Of a DNA stretch of 64,000 bases, positions 9,268-20,587 are shown piece after piece. The stretch comes from Isoetes taiwanensis. Its lineage: Eukaryota > Streptophyta > Lycopodiopsida > Isoetales > Isoetaceae. Location of the stretch: contig JAJEKV010000104.1 of the NCBI GenBank assembly GCA_021234155.1, forward strand, positions 372,001 through 436,000, given 5' to 3'. The notes beneath the pieces were generated by a model, which was not told where the DNA came from, did not search any database, and saw nothing but the letters and a program-made list of their open reading frames with translations. Positions within the stretch are counted from its first letter, which is position 1. Every line of letters begins with the position of its first letter. The position numbers and the translations under genes were made by a program.

Positions 9268-10411
9268 TCGATATTTAAGGGCCCTCGAGTCCAGAAAGGA
9301 AGACACGAGGATTTTTAATGTCCGCTGGAGACCAACAAATGGTATTTTACATTTATACCCAGAAGGGTAGTAGTATTTCTAGAGAGGAAGGGAGAGAAGA
9401 ATTCTAGGCCATATGCAGGTTGTGATTCATGTCATTATTTGGCAAGGTAGAGCTAAAGCTCAAGCCTGGGAGCCATTTTATTATAAAGGTAGCTGAGTAT
9501 TCTCGTGTTGCCCCTTTTTTTAACCATTCCGTCATCCCCTCCACCTCTATCTCTGTCTCAGTCTACTTGATAGATCAACGTTATTCGAAGACACCTGAAA
9601 ATAATCTTATTTCTGGATTCCATGCTATAAGTACTCTATTTTTGCAGCTCGATTCATCGTTTTTTGCAAGTTTCTTTGGTGGAAAGTTTGGCTGTCTATG
9701 CGATGTGCTTTATGAAAATGGATGGGAAGCTATATCTATTGGGATGCCGGATTTGAATGCCAATTTTGCTCGGATTCCCAAATTGCTCCTTTTCTGTTGA
9801 GACACAACACATGTTTAAAATAATATTATTCCACGCAACATACCTAATATCTACTAGAACAAACATGAGATGCTGAAAAATAAGTTCCAAATGTGGCGCA
9901 AGTTTCTCAGCGGCTTCTTAAAGAAGGCGTTAAAAATAAAATAATATTTTATTTTCACATTCAGAGAACTTGATCTTGTTATACTTGTTCAAGAGTTGCA
10001 AATGCCAAGCATGCTGGCCTTTGCACATGTTTATTACTATCAACTATTTGACGAAGAAGACCGTTTAAAAAGTCATCAAACTGGTTATGTCCATTTGAAT
10101 GTCTGATGCCTGGTGATACTAGCAAGATGATTGAAGCATGACACTAAACAAAAATAATCTATGTACATGAAACAATCAATTATACAAACAAGGGAACCAA
10201 CCTGAACTATCCATTTACTGTAACGTGACAATATCCAATATGTAATATTGCATACAAGAGGATGTTTATCACCCAGCAAATCTAACAAACTGATATAGCC
10301 TAGCCCTTGCCCCCTTTAAGGGCAGAATATGACAAGCAAGAGATCTGGATGAGTATTTAAATGAAGCTTCCAGGACTAGAAGGCAACCAAGGTCTGTTAC
10401 ATGCTCTAAGT
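9268..10411. other. Gene-free stretch
   Basis: Only short frames are present (the longest is a 123-codon frame at 9429-9800 without recognisable motifs). I see nothing else I can support here. Confidence 0.5.
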
Positions 10412-11327
10412 TGTGACATTCCACGTATTTATATGCCTTTTTAGGTATAAATACATGACACGTCACTAGGAATAATTAATGGTGCGTTAATTATTCATAA
10501 GCTAAGGTTAGCTATGTTAACTTATTAATTATTAAAGTGGAAACCTAACCCTAAACTCTAATTCGACTTTAGGGCTTAAGCTAATATTAAAAAGACTAAA
10601 ATATTAAATTAGTTAATGATAACTAATCTAGAATTGCCACCTGGCCCAACTCGATTGGGCAAGGCAGAACTGCTAACTTGGGACACCCAAATTGGGGCTT
10701 CCACCCCAATTTGCCCCAATTCGATTTGGGGGCAATTGGAGAAGGAGGAGCCTATTCAACCAGCAGAGCATGGAGAACCTGAGAGATGGAAGATCTAGCT
10801 CAGATACTGGTTAGTAGGCTTAGTTAGCTTAAGATTCTAGATAGAAATTAACCCTTGGTTGTTTAGATGGATGATTAATCTCTATTTCATGTTCTATTTG
10901 AAGAGATGGATGTATTTATGTGTTGTGATAGTTTTCTTTCTGTTCCTCCCGTGTTTGTAGGGATTAAAGATAGGTGGAGACCTAAAGGCCATCTAGAAGT
11001 AGAGATGTTCCTAGTTAGAACCCTTAAACCCAGTAAATGCCTCCTGTGCACAAGAGCCCACCTGGCTGTGGATGTTATGTTGTGATTCAGCACTAGATAA
11101 CGGGTATGATGGTGAAACAGAGGTGGGATCTTGCGGAGCATGGCTACAAGATTCCTATGGTGTGCTAGGCTTAAAGTCGGTCACTGAAGGGGGCGGGTAT
11201 GGGTCTGACACCCCCTGGGTTACATGATATATCCATTGGAGTGTCCTTAACTCGAACGGGCGCGGTGAGCCGACCTTTAGATTTAGGGCGTGTGGACTCC
11301 CAGCCCATAACGTCTTCACGTGGACAA
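10412..11327 (+). mobile_element. LTR-like sequence, possible solo LTR
   Basis: It starts TGTGACATTCC, closely like the TGTGACGTTCC start at 8216. It likewise has a perfect hairpin next to the end (GTATTTATA at 10425-10433, TATAAATAC at 10446-10454) and telobox-like CCTAACCCTAAAC near 10544-10556. A GC-rich stretch near 11170-11290 resembles a U5 region. The end at 11327 (GTGGACA) is a guess. No polypurine tract or coding region adjoins it and no convincing target-site duplication is seen, so a solo or truncated LTR is the best reading. Confidence 0.4.
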
Positions 11328-11582
11328 TGCTGATATCAAAATAGTCTCATATTGCAGATGCAGAAGAAGCTCTTAGTCTTTTGATCAAATGGTGCTGAGG
11401 AACATCAAACCATATTTAGTTACATTTATTAGCACCTTTGGTGCATGTGCAATGTAACAGCCCTGTCCTTAGGCAAGAAGCTACACTCAGATATTATAAT
11501 AGCTAGATACAATTTAAATATCATTGTAGAAAGTGCTATTGTTTTATATACACTAGTTCAAAATAACATTTCATAGAATTCA

Positions 11583-11990
11583 ATGATTATAGTCTATTAC
11601 ATCCAGTGTATAGATGGCAAGACCTTCAGACATTACAGACAAATGCAGCAGAAAGGCATCAGGCGAAACGATGTTACATTTGTGAACGTGTTTTCTTCCA
11701 TTAGAGACGATTGTTTTGCACACATGCAGGACTTTATCGAACCAACTAGTATCACTTCTCTTTGTGTTCTAACTGCTTGTATTGATGGCATAGATCATGG
11801 CAAATTTTTTCATACTCATATTCTAAGGAACATGTCTGAGTCTATGTCAGCATCTGTTGGCTTCTATGCTGGTTTAGCTCTTCATGTTCTAATTCTGATT
11901 TTTTTGACAAGGCTTAATGAAGATTCAGTACCTCTGCAAGCTAAGGGTTTTGGATATGTTGATGATCTTCAGTCGCTGCTTCTCTGGAAA
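11583..11990 (+). pseudogene. Pentatricopeptide-repeat (PPR) protein relic
   Basis: PPR proteins bind organellar RNA. This 136-codon frame carries two recognisable repeats. The first is FRHYRQMQQKGIRRNDVTFVNV, typical of a PPR helix pair with the x-Asn-Asp-Val-Thr-Phe turn. The second is EPTSITSLCVLTACIDG followed by HGKFFHTHIL, as in PLS-type repeats ending in a Gly-Lys-x-x-His turn. The repeats are degenerate and the rest of the frame (FLTRLNEDSV) no longer fits. Known plant PPR genes are hundreds of codons long, so this is a fragment. No introns or flanking repeats are visible. Confidence 0.7.
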
Positions 11991-12483
11991 TGAGATCAAC
12001 AGGTGTCACTTGGTGCTGACGTAGTAACTTTCCTTTTATATTCATCATTGCATAAGTTCTCATACGCATGGTAGGCTTGATTAATAATGCTTCGAGCAAA
12101 TGTTCTAGAACAGTTGCATATTGTACTCATTTTGATAAGAGGTGCCCACCTTTAGCTAAGCTTAAATTTGACCTCCAAATTACAGTTTTCTAAACCGGTC
12201 TTTCTTTCCTCAAGTCTTTTGTGGTTTTATGCACTTGTAGAAAATGGAATCTAGGGCTATATTTATTACTATTTTGATACTCATAGCATAGGGGAGGGTG
12301 CCCATAAACTGCCCACTTAAGGGAAAAATCTATTATGATGGGTTCATTTTTTTTTTAATCTCCTATTTTGAAATAACATTATGAAATTTCAAAGTTTAGC
12401 TTTCAATTGATACTAAGCAAGAGTCATTTCGACAAATTGGAAGGTTGCTATAAAGATTTTAAGTTGTATGGTAATTTTGACAC

Positions 12484-12712
12484 CAATAGACCCCCAGATG
12501 CCCTTCGATGGACCACCAAAGCCCTCCAATGGACCACTAAATACTCACAATTGACCTGCCCATTAATAGACCATGCATTTAGCTCAAATTTTAATAGTTC
12601 TTAAGGTGGGCTATTAAAGGGCCAAGGTGGGCTATTAAAGGGCAAAACTGAGCTATCAAAGGGTAAAAAGTGGGTTATTAAGGAGCAAAAAGTGGGCCAT
12701 TGAAGGGGAGTG
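12484..12712. repeat. Tandem and inverted minisatellite around GGGCTATTAAAGGG
   Basis: From 12604 to 12712 about five imperfect 21-22 base units of GTGGGCTATTAAAGGGCAAA follow each other. Upstream, 12484-12580 contains reverse-complement relatives (CCCTCCAATGGACCACTAAA and similar). The whole could therefore fold back on itself. No coding capacity is seen. Confidence 0.75.
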
Positions 12713-13140
12713 GGTGAAAGAAGGGCATCCTCCTCTACTTGTTTAATTATGTTCAAGTAGAAGTTCTAGAACAATTGCATATTATATTCATTTTGCTAAG
12801 AAGTACCCATCTTTAGCTTACGTGATCTGTTGTGGTTCCATAGCAAGCCATATATGTAGTAATCACCTGTAGGGTCAAACCGAGGGTATACCATTCTCTC
12901 TAGCTATAATAATATGACGTGATTGCTTGACATTTGCAGGAAACAAAAATGCTGAAGACATTGTCTTTTAATTTGACTGTCCAAACACTGTGTCTTTATG
13001 GTTAGGCTTCTAACACTGCCTTGCCTGTAAATTTTTTTTTGAATGATGAAATTTGAAGGTGGTCAAAATTTTGGTAGAATGTAGACAATGGTTTTATTCT
13101 CTCTAAATGTATCTCTAGTTTTACAATGAAGGTAGCCAAA

Positions 13141-13421
13141 TATTGAGTTGAGGGGTGTCAAAATGACACAAAGAAATATGAAAGAAATTTAGCGTTCCAA
13201 GTTTACACTACAAAGTAGATATTCTGTGCTTTTATGTTACAATATCTTGTGCATCCTCTGCTTTCTGGACAATAAGCTAGATTAGAAGTATTTCTCTTCA
13301 GAACTGCCTAGCATTTGCACCTATTCGGGCACGATACGCCAGGTTGGTTACACCTAAACAACTGCTATATGCAATGATGCCAGTGTAGGGACACTGGCAT
13401 CTTATGCACATAAGGTACTAG
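13141..13421 (+). repeat. Dispersed repeat with terminal hairpin (partner inverted at 29305-29530)
   Basis: About 220 bases of this stretch reappear in inverse orientation at 29305-29530, including GTCAAAATGACA, GTTACAATATC and GGGCACGATA. The copy here ends in a perfect hairpin, GATGCCAGTGT (13376-13386) and ACACTGGCATC (13391-13401) around AGGG, followed 16 bases later by CTAG. Two dispersed copies sharing an end-proximal hairpin suggest a small non-autonomous transposon. The hairpin-then-CTAG arrangement is reminiscent of Helitron ends but does not prove that class. Confidence 0.65.
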
Positions 13422-13744
13422 ACATTGTATCCCTGATCACTACACTGACATGTATAAATGCACAAGGGCAACACAGGACCGAAGGGTACGGGATAGTTTG
13501 AAAATTTAAACAACTTGGAAGGAATTAGCAAAATGCTTAACAAATTGCTAAAAGGTGGTGGAAAATCCAATGCAGAGTTTATATGAAATCTGACATTGTG
13601 ATGCATGGGAAGCTCAAAGCATATTAGAATAAATCTAATATGGATCGTAGATATGTGTTCGTAGAATTAGGGGAATGAAATAATTCCCAGACCATCAGAA
13701 GAAGCCGGTGGTGAGATTATAAGTTGCACAGAGATCATTTAAGA

Positions 13745-13862
13745 AAGCTTGGTGTGGTGGTAAGCGCCTAAGGCCGAAGTTGGGAGGTTAAGAGTTCTAA
13801 TTTGTGCTAAGGAGGTAAAAAAATTTATACGATGAAAATTTTATACGCGAAAAAAAAAATGC
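13745..13862 (+). mobile_element. tRNA-derived SINE-like sequence
   Basis: An RNA polymerase III A-box-like TGGTAAGCGCC (13758-13768) is followed about 25 bases later by a B-box-like GAGTTCTAATTT (13792-13803). An A-rich stretch ends near 13860. Box spacing is typical of tRNA-derived SINEs. The B box departs from consensus, so activity is unlikely. Confidence 0.5.
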
Positions 13863-14260
13863 GAGGTCGTGATGGTGGATTTTGGCATTTCTTTTCGAAT
13901 TCTAAAGCACTATTTCCCTCATCACGCCCCTCTGGCTCCAGAGCCCATTTGATGACACCTATGCCTCTTGGTCAAATTTGTTGCTGACGCGTTGGTGCAA
14001 GAATCGCCTCCATCCGAGTTATCTAGAAAAAGTTATAGCCCTTGGGAGCAAGAGACCTCGTTTCTCCCAAAAACTCAACATAACTTCGCCCTAATATTTC
14101 ACAATCTACTTCCTAACTAACTCAATCCTCACGTACCTAGGCTAAAATTCATATTACCTACAGAATTGGGGTAATTTGTTTAAGTTAAAAGTCTCCTACT
14201 AACTATCTATCTAACGAATTAGAATATGGCAAGTGCTATGATCTGGTCTACCAAAATCAT

Positions 14261-14273
14261 GGCTCTGATACCA
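14261..14273 (-). other. Primer-binding site for initiator Met-tRNA
   Basis: Read on the minus strand this is TGGTATCAGAGCC, the usual plant LTR-retrotransposon primer-binding site. It sits one base from a TG...CA-type LTR end at 14275. It marks a minus-strand element whose internal part would lie at lower coordinates; I see no gag or pol there. Confidence 0.8.
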
Positions 14274-14274
14274 T

Positions 14275-14690
14275 TGTGATGCTCCCCAAACCTATATGAT
14301 GTTCCCATTATATAAATACGGGAAATTCCCCTCCCATGGCGACCCCATCACCACGGAAAGACCCTCCCTCTGACTCGGACCACTTGTGATGGGCAAGTGT
14401 CCGGGTCAAGGACACGGAGTTGTTATTCGTCCCACGCCTTCTATGGGAATCGTTCCTAAATGATCATTGGTTCCATCAGGCACTAGCCACCTATCCTCAT
14501 TGTTCAATTGTTTGGCAACATCGACCCAAAAGCTCCGCCCTGTCCCCCTATACAGCGAAAGCGTACATACATGTTAGCACCTGGCAACAATACTAACCAC
14601 CACGAAGGGTGGTCCATTATGATACCAATATAGGGAAGGGACTAGCAACCCCCGAAGACGGCGTAAAACCTGCAAGCAACACAAAGAAAC
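14275..14690 (-). mobile_element. 5' LTR end of a minus-strand retrotransposon (far boundary unknown)
   Basis: On the plus strand it begins TGTGATGCTCCCC next to the primer-binding site, so on the minus strand the LTR ends GCATCACA. A TATA-like TTTATATAAT lies on the minus strand near 14308-14318. No matching LTR is seen at lower coordinates and coding remnants are lacking, so the element is truncated. The LTR may extend into the tandem-repeat block that follows; the end given is arbitrary. Confidence 0.5.
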
Positions 14691-14925
14691 ATAGCATCAC
14701 CTGTAGGGTGGAGAAAAGCGTCACCCAACGGGTGGAGAACAATCATGTGAAAAGAAATATGCGTCACCCTCGAGGTGGAAATAAATAGCATCACCCGCAG
14801 GTGGAGATAGCATCACCCCTAGGATGGAGAAAAGCATCATTCAACGGGTGGAAAACAAAAAATAAATATGCGTCACCCTCGAGGTGGAAATAAACAGCAT
14901 CACCCGCAGGTGGAGAATAATGCGG
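14690..14925. repeat. Tandem repeat of GCGTCACCC...GGTGGARA units
   Basis: At least seven short units pair a CATCACCC/CGTCACCC half with a (G)GGTGGA half, for example GCGTCACCCTCGAGGTGGAA near 14771 and again near 14871. Each unit is a small imperfect palindrome. A related array of three units lies at 15413-15510. No reading frame runs through it. Confidence 0.85.
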
Positions 14926-15143
14926 CATGATGCCGATGAACAAAGAAAATCATTATTATAGCAACACCTAAGGTGAATAACAACAAAGAGTGCATGAACA
15001 AACATATGTGAAAAAATGACGCGCGCCCCTAACAAGGGGGAGGGAAGGGAGGGAAGCAAGGAGAATGGAAGAAGTGCTGCTGTGAGAAGACGCCGATAAC
15101 CGGTCCCGAATGGAGAAGAGCCTTATGTAATGGCTCATCCCTC

Positions 15144-15186
15144 CCCAGAATGACGATCCGATGGCTCGGATCGATGCGATTCTGGG
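15144..15186. repeat. Nested inverted repeat
   Basis: Outer arms CCCAGAAT (15144-15151) and ATTCTGGG (15179-15186) enclose inner arms CGATCCGA (15154-15161) and TCGGATCG (15166-15173) around a four-base loop. The fold would give a stable interrupted hairpin. Confidence 0.75.
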
Positions 15187-15412
15187 AAGGGACTCGCAAG
15201 AGACACAAAACCGGCCGACTACCAGAGAACTTCCTAAACTATAAGCCCAGCCGCCGCAAAACCTCCGAGTGTTGAGTCGTCACGAAGCACGTAGTGAGAG
15301 TGGGAAGAAGAGGAGCGCCAGCGATCGTGAGCGCGAGAAGAATTGGAACATATAGAAGGCACCCATTAGCGGTTAAGGAGAACAAGAACGTGCATGACGG
15401 TGAAGCAGCAAG

Positions 15413-15510
15413 CCGGAGGGTGGAGAAAAAGCGTCACCCAGCGGTTGGAAGAAAAACATGATAAATAGAAATTTGCGCCACCACCAGGGTGGAAATAAAC
15501 AGCACCACCC
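15413..15510. repeat. Second array of GTCACCC/GGTGGA units
   Basis: AGGGTGGAGAAAAAGCGTCACCC near 15417 and CCAGGGTGGAAATAAACAGC near 15485 repeat the unit of the 14690-14925 array at lower similarity. Confidence 0.7.
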
Positions 15511-15596
15511 AAGCGAAACCCATGGCACAAAATTGCAATAGAGTGCCAAACACAATATTTTGCACATCCAGACATAGCTAATTAGCAAATATGATA

Positions 15597-15775
15597 TATA
15601 ATGATAGCACAATGCACAATGATAGCACAATGCACTATGAACAAAGAGCTCAACAGCTAGCTAGAAATGCATTCCTCGGCAAATGATGCAAAATGATAGC
15701 ACAATGCACAATACACAATGATAGCACAATGTACAGTGAAAAAAGATCTCCAACCAGCTAGAAATGAATTCCTCA
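15597..15775. repeat. Repeats of AATGATAGCACAATGCACA with a 115-bp duplication
   Basis: AATGATAGCACAATG occurs about four times (near 15599, 15618, 15693 and 15717). The longer unit also includes CTAGAAATG.ATTCCTC (near 15660 and 15761), so a segment of roughly 100-115 bases has been duplicated in tandem. Confidence 0.75.
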
Positions 15776-16062
15776 AGACAACTAGAATGAGGCAGGACTA
15801 GCCCCCCTGCACAAAATTAGAATGGGCCCAAGATAATACCTCATGCACAATAACTCAATATACGCCACATCTAGAGAAAGATAAGCAGCAAAAATAAAAA
15901 ATGATCCTGCAAATGATGTATAATGATGGTGCTGAAAAAACGTAAACTATACAGAAGAACTTCCAGAACATGACGCCAAACTGCCACTTGCCAAATAGGA
16001 GATGTGTGCGATGAATAAGGGAGGAGATTGAGGTAGAAGTGGCAGATATGTCAGCACAAATT

Positions 16063-16086
16063 AAGAATAGAATAGAATAGAATAGT
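16063..16086. repeat. AATAG microsatellite
   Basis: Four tandem copies of AATAG lie within a low-complexity purine-rich stretch. Confidence 0.8.
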
Positions 16087-16105
16087 CAAGAAGGAAGGTT
16101 TAGGT

Positions 16106-17295
16106 CTGGTTCAGGTTAGCAGCGTAGAAATGGGTGTTGATGTCATAAGAAAAATAATACCACATGCCTAAAGCCAGGACAAATGCCCCAAAATGAATAC
16201 TACTCTTATAAAATGAAGGATGAGATTGAGAAGAGGTTGTAGATATGTTAACACAAACAAGAGCAAGGTTAAGATGAAAAATGGAGATTAAGGTTAATGT
16301 GAATCAATGTAAATCGAGCAAAAAGGAGGCTTAAGTAGTCAAAGGTGAGGTTAGGGCCAATGAAAAGGAGAAGATGGGGTCAAAAGTGCCAAGGTCAGGG
16401 TGGAGTGCAAGGAGGTAAGCCATATAGTAGAAAATGACAAATGAAAATACAATGACTAGGTAAAGTGACGTATTATGAATAAAGCTAGGGCCATATGGAT
16501 GGTCTGAAATGCTAAAGCAAAAACAGTAATGGACATGATAAATGAACCAAAAACACAAGGACTATCTGAAGGGACATGATAGAAAAATAAGAACGCATGT
16601 TGAAATGTAAAACATAAAAGAACGCCTAATGATAGGGCCAGATGGAGGTCAAAGTGCCTAGGTCAGGGTGGAGTGCAAGGAGGTGAGCCCTATAGTAGAA
16701 AAGGACAAATGAAAATACAATGAATAGGTAAAGTGACGTATTATGAATAAAGCTAGGGCCATACGTATGGTCTGAAATAATAAAGCAAAAAAGTAATGGA
16801 CATGATAAATGAATCAAAAGCACAATGACTAGATGAAGGGACATGTTAGTAGCAAAACGATCCATGGAAAGTGTTAGCTACTAAAAAAGAGAGTTAAGAT
16901 GTTAATAACCGAGGGATGAGGGAAAGTTAGAGGTAGCAGACATATTAGCGCAAAGTCGAAAGTCAAGAGAAAGGTCAAGAAGCAAAATGAGGTTGGCATC
17001 AAATAGAAGTCCCCAGCAAAGAGGTGCATAAGGTCTGTGAAATGGTCTGGAACAAGAATAGGAGAGCGAAGGTGAATAGTAAGAGAGCCAAGGTCAGGTC
17101 AGGCTAGCGGAGTAGAAATGGGTGGTGACGCCGTAAAAATAGTACCACATACCTAAAGCCATGAATAAATGCCCCAATACGAATAAGCCATTGAGAAACG
17201 AGGAACGAGATTGAGAAAGAGGTTGTGGACATGTTAGCACAAATCAAGAGGAAGGTTAAGAAGGACATTGAGATTAAAATGAAATCCAGAACAAA
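16106..17295. repeat. Nested tandem duplications (268-bp and about 990-bp periods)
   Basis: A unit of about 205 conserved bases starting near 16377 recurs near 16645. AGGTCAGGGTGGAGTGCAAG is shared, as is AAAGTGACGTATTATGAATA, which gives a 268-base period. Separately, 16106-16300 recurs at 17094-17290 (GTAGAAATGGGTG.TGA, ATACCACAT.CCTAAAGCCA). No coding frame spans the repeats. The block from 14.6 to 17.5 kb behaves like a complex satellite or a very long, repeat-rich LTR/UTR. Confidence 0.8.
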
Positions 17296-18175
17296 TGGAA
17301 TTCATGACATGCATATGGGCAATTTAGATAGAAACAAACATGATGGACAGTCAATGAGTGCAACAAAGAGGGAGTGGCATTGCAAGCCACAGGCAAAAGG
17401 ATGAAAACGATAGAGAATGAGTCCAAGAAAGACAATGTAAAACAAGAATATACCCAATAGAAAACCCAGGTTACAAAACTCAATAGAGCGCCAAACGTAA
17501 ATATGCTATAACTAGAAAAATTGAAATGATATATAAGTAGAAGGCAAGTCTGCCTGTTGGAAAGCCTAAAACTGTACAAAATGACGATAATGCATATGAT
17601 GATTCAATAAGGAGATAAATATACAAATATGCCTCAACCCATAAGAAAGATGCAAACCTATAAAATATAGCCCAATCGAAAACTAAAGAAGCAGCTCACC
17701 CGGATCCGATTAAGGACATAATGTATATCCATAGAATCGTCCAACTCAAACAAAAGAAATGCAAAGAAATATGTCCAGAAATATGCAGATCTTTCTAATC
17801 ATTGAAATAAATGTGTCAACTTATGTAAAAGATGCATCAAATCCCAATACACAAGAATATAAACATCACATGACCAGCAAAATCGAAAATGGAAAGGAAA
17901 AAAGTTCCACAATTCCTACCATATTGAATATCACCCAGGCTGTAGGAAAACCTGATCCAAGGTATATGACAGATGTGACGTCCCGAGGATGTGCAAAACT
18001 TGCAACGGGTGAAGATGCCCATGTGACAAATCCTAACTTACATAAATTGAGGGGGAATGAAAAATTAGAGAGAGAGACCATATGGAGATAAATCCAAGTA
18101 GTGAAACCTCAATGAGAGAGAGATAATATAGGTTGAGATGAAATGAGAGAGAGAGAGAAGTGAAGTGAAGTGTTT
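17296..18175. other. Gene-free AT-rich stretch with a GA microsatellite
   Basis: Only short frames occur. Near 18108-18170 a GAGAGA and GTGAAGTGAAGTG low-complexity run marks the 3' end of the minus-strand LINE next door. Confidence 0.6.
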
Positions 18176-18179
18176 ATTA

Positions 18180-18212
18180 CGTCTTGTCGAGGCCTAACAG
18201 GCCTATAAGACG
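18180..18212 (-). terminator. Hairpin in the LINE 3' untranslated region
   Basis: The arms CGTCTT..AGGCCT (18180-18195) and AGGCCT..AAGACG (18199-18212) pair around a three-base loop with a small internal bulge. On the minus strand a polyadenylation-like AATAAA follows directly (18173-18178). The hairpin could be a 3' structure recognised by the LINE reverse transcriptase. Confidence 0.6.
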
Positions 18213-18227
18213 ACAAAAGGCAATACA

Positions 18228-20400
18228 TCATAAATTTCCATCGTCATCATCGATGGATGTACTACTCTCACTCTCTGAGTATGAATCACTATAGTAGCTG
18301 CTATCAGATCTCACTCTCCTGGTATAACTTTCTCTACGCTCAAGTACATCAGATATAAAATTACCTATTTTCTTACTCGGGAGCTCAAACAGATCTAGCA
18401 ATGATACCGCACATATGTCATATCTACGCCTGATATCCTCGTAAGATGGACAACAGAGCAGAGTGTGGTACTCATCCTCTATGTGTTCTCCAGCACACAT
18501 TTCACATATACGCTCTGACCTAGGTACCCCATGCCATCTGCCTGTCTCCACCTTCAGATAATGTGAGCTGAGCCTCATACGTGCCATCACGTGCCTGAAA
18601 TGCAACGATACCCCATCCGATAAATATCTAGCTCCTGTAAGTTGTGGATTTAAAGATGTGCGATAGAAAGCCATCTTAGTCTCGGGTGCCCTCCACAGTT
18701 TTCCATGCATGCGACCTATTACCAGCTTACGGACATCTTCTTTACTGCCCAATAAATCTTCCACTTTAAGATTCCATTTTCTCAGCCACACTTCTGCATC
18801 ATGGTACCATCCCTTCTCCTTACTGGCTCGCATAGCAACATGCGGTAATCGGTCCTCTCCCCCACGGTGGACCTTAGCAATGTACCCTGCAAAGTGCAAT
18901 ATCGCTTCGCATTCTAGCGGAAGCAAGCCTCCTTCTGCTAACATCATAGGATAGGGCGTCTGTAACTTGACCCCTAGTTCAGAATGTAGGAATCTTTTTT
19001 GCAACTTCTCAACTAAGAGCCACAGATTAGCTGTAATACTGGGAGCCCACACCTCACATCCATAGAGTACAACGGTTTGGACCAAAGTCTTAAAAAGTGT
19101 CTTCTTCATGTCCCAATCCCACAAGTGATTCTTCTTACATAGCTTTTGTAGCGCGCATAAGGCTTTAAGCCCATTACTGTACCTTTGCTCAATGCACATG
19201 TTCCATCTATAGCTGCTTTCAAATATAACCCCTAAATATTTGAAGGGAGTTACTGTCTCCAGCTGGTGTCCCTTATAATAGAAAACATGTTTTGCACGGG
19301 TGCCAACCACCATCACCTTAGTTTTAGATATGTTCACCTCCAAACCTGTTCTATCACAAAATGCACTTAGAATTTCAAGATGAGTGTCCAACCCCTGTTT
19401 AGTCCTAGCTATTAAGACCACATCATCCGCATATAACAGGAGGGAGATCACATAGCCAAAGGAGCTCCTGGACCACCATTATACACAATCCAATCCTCCA
19501 ATTCGTCTATAAAAAGACCGAATAGAGTAGGGGAAAGAGGACATCCCTGCTTTACTCCAATGTTACTGTGTACCTGATCCTTGCAGATATCATTCCATGG
19601 CCGAGATAGCTCTACTAGGACTTTATCATACAAACATCGTACTGCTGACCTCAATTCCATTGGGACATTTAAAGCATCCATTCTCGCCCACAGTTTATCA
19701 CGCGGCACCGTGTCAAATGCCTTAGTATAATCCACAAATGCCAAGAATAGTGGTTTCTTCTTTCCTTTCACATTTTCTACAATGGCACATAGAGTCACCA
19801 TCTGGTCCGTGGTAGAATGATGTGGCCTAAAACCTGCTTGCCCCTTGGCTCTCACTTTATTCTCCTCTGCCCAAGAACTCAATTTCCCCTCAACAACAGT
19901 AGCAAATAGTTTTGCCCACAGGTTACTTACCATAATTGTTCGGTAGTTATTCACATCCGAATTGTTCCCATCTTTAGGTACTGGCACCACCCTATTGCAT
20001 TGCCATTCAGTAGGAAATCCCTGCAGTAGCACTTTATTGAACATGTGAGTAATATACTCTACAATGGAATCCCCGGCCCACTTTACTAGTTCAGCCACTA
20101 AGCCCATACTGTCTGCTGCCTTACCATTAGATAGGCGCCTAATACCATCACAGATGTCCTCCACAGAAAAGCTGCCCACACTGCCATTTTGCAAGGATGA
20201 AAGCTCATGTATTCCTGGTTTATGGTACAACATACACACATGATTAATCAACACATCACATGGCAAACTAAATTCCTGTTTTTTCTGCATTTTCATCTTA
20301 TTCCAAAAGCTTTTTGGGTGCGTTATCCATTCCCTTGTTTGGTGTCCAATGGGATGTCGCCATGTGGCGATCATACTAATCAAGAATGGTAAATAGGTAG
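18228..20400 (-). pseudogene. Non-LTR retrotransposon (LINE) reverse transcriptase, one frameshift
   Basis: LINE ORF2 copies its own RNA at a nicked target. On the minus strand the first frame (to 19448) carries the RT fingers and palm. FAFVDYTKAFDTV-like motif A reads FLAFVDYTKAFDTV near 19700-19740, and motif B is GVKQGCPLSPTLFG near 19515-19560. The second frame (19451 to 18228) opens with motif C, LLLYADDVVLIA. A thumb and a Cys/His finger follow (CEMCAGEH..YHTLLCCPSY), and the tail is Ser/Asp/Glu-rich. The two frames overlap by a few bases in a different phase, so a one- or two-base indel breaks the protein just before YADD. The apurinic endonuclease is missing, which means the copy is 5' truncated. 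The upstream end (about 20340-20590) is uncertain. The clade was not determined. Confidence 0.88.
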
Positions 20401-20482
20401 AGCATTCTTGACGAACCTGAGACAACCCGTTTGCCGGAAGCTCATCTGCATGAAAACTCCTTCCCCTGCTTACCTTGACGTC

Positions 20483-20587
20483 GTGGAGCAGCAACAATTC
20501 ATGATTCTGCTTTCCGGAATGGGAGCTCCCGCCACCGGGCCGGCCGGCCCCATTCCGGGCGGGGAATGCGAATTGTTGCTGCTCCAC
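20483..20587. repeat. Nested inverted repeat (18-bp outer, 10-bp inner arms)
   Basis: Outer arms GTGGAGCAGCAACAATTC (20483-20500) and GAATTGTTGCTGCTCCAC (20570-20587) are perfect complements. Inside them CCGGAATGGG (20514-20523) pairs with CCCATTCCGG (20549-20558). The loop is GC-rich and contains GGCCGGCCGG. It lies at the 5' truncation of the minus-strand LINE. GC content is far above the neighbourhood, so it may have come from a separate fold-back element. Confidence 0.85.

Noticed and set aside
10412-12056. A 1.6-kb solo LTR with TAAGT target duplication
   Set aside because: The matching TAAGT at 12052 would place a PPR relic inside an LTR; a five-base match over this distance is expected by chance.
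14690-15510. CRISPR-like array of repeats
   Set aside because: Units are contiguous and degenerate without unique spacers, and the organism is eukaryotic.
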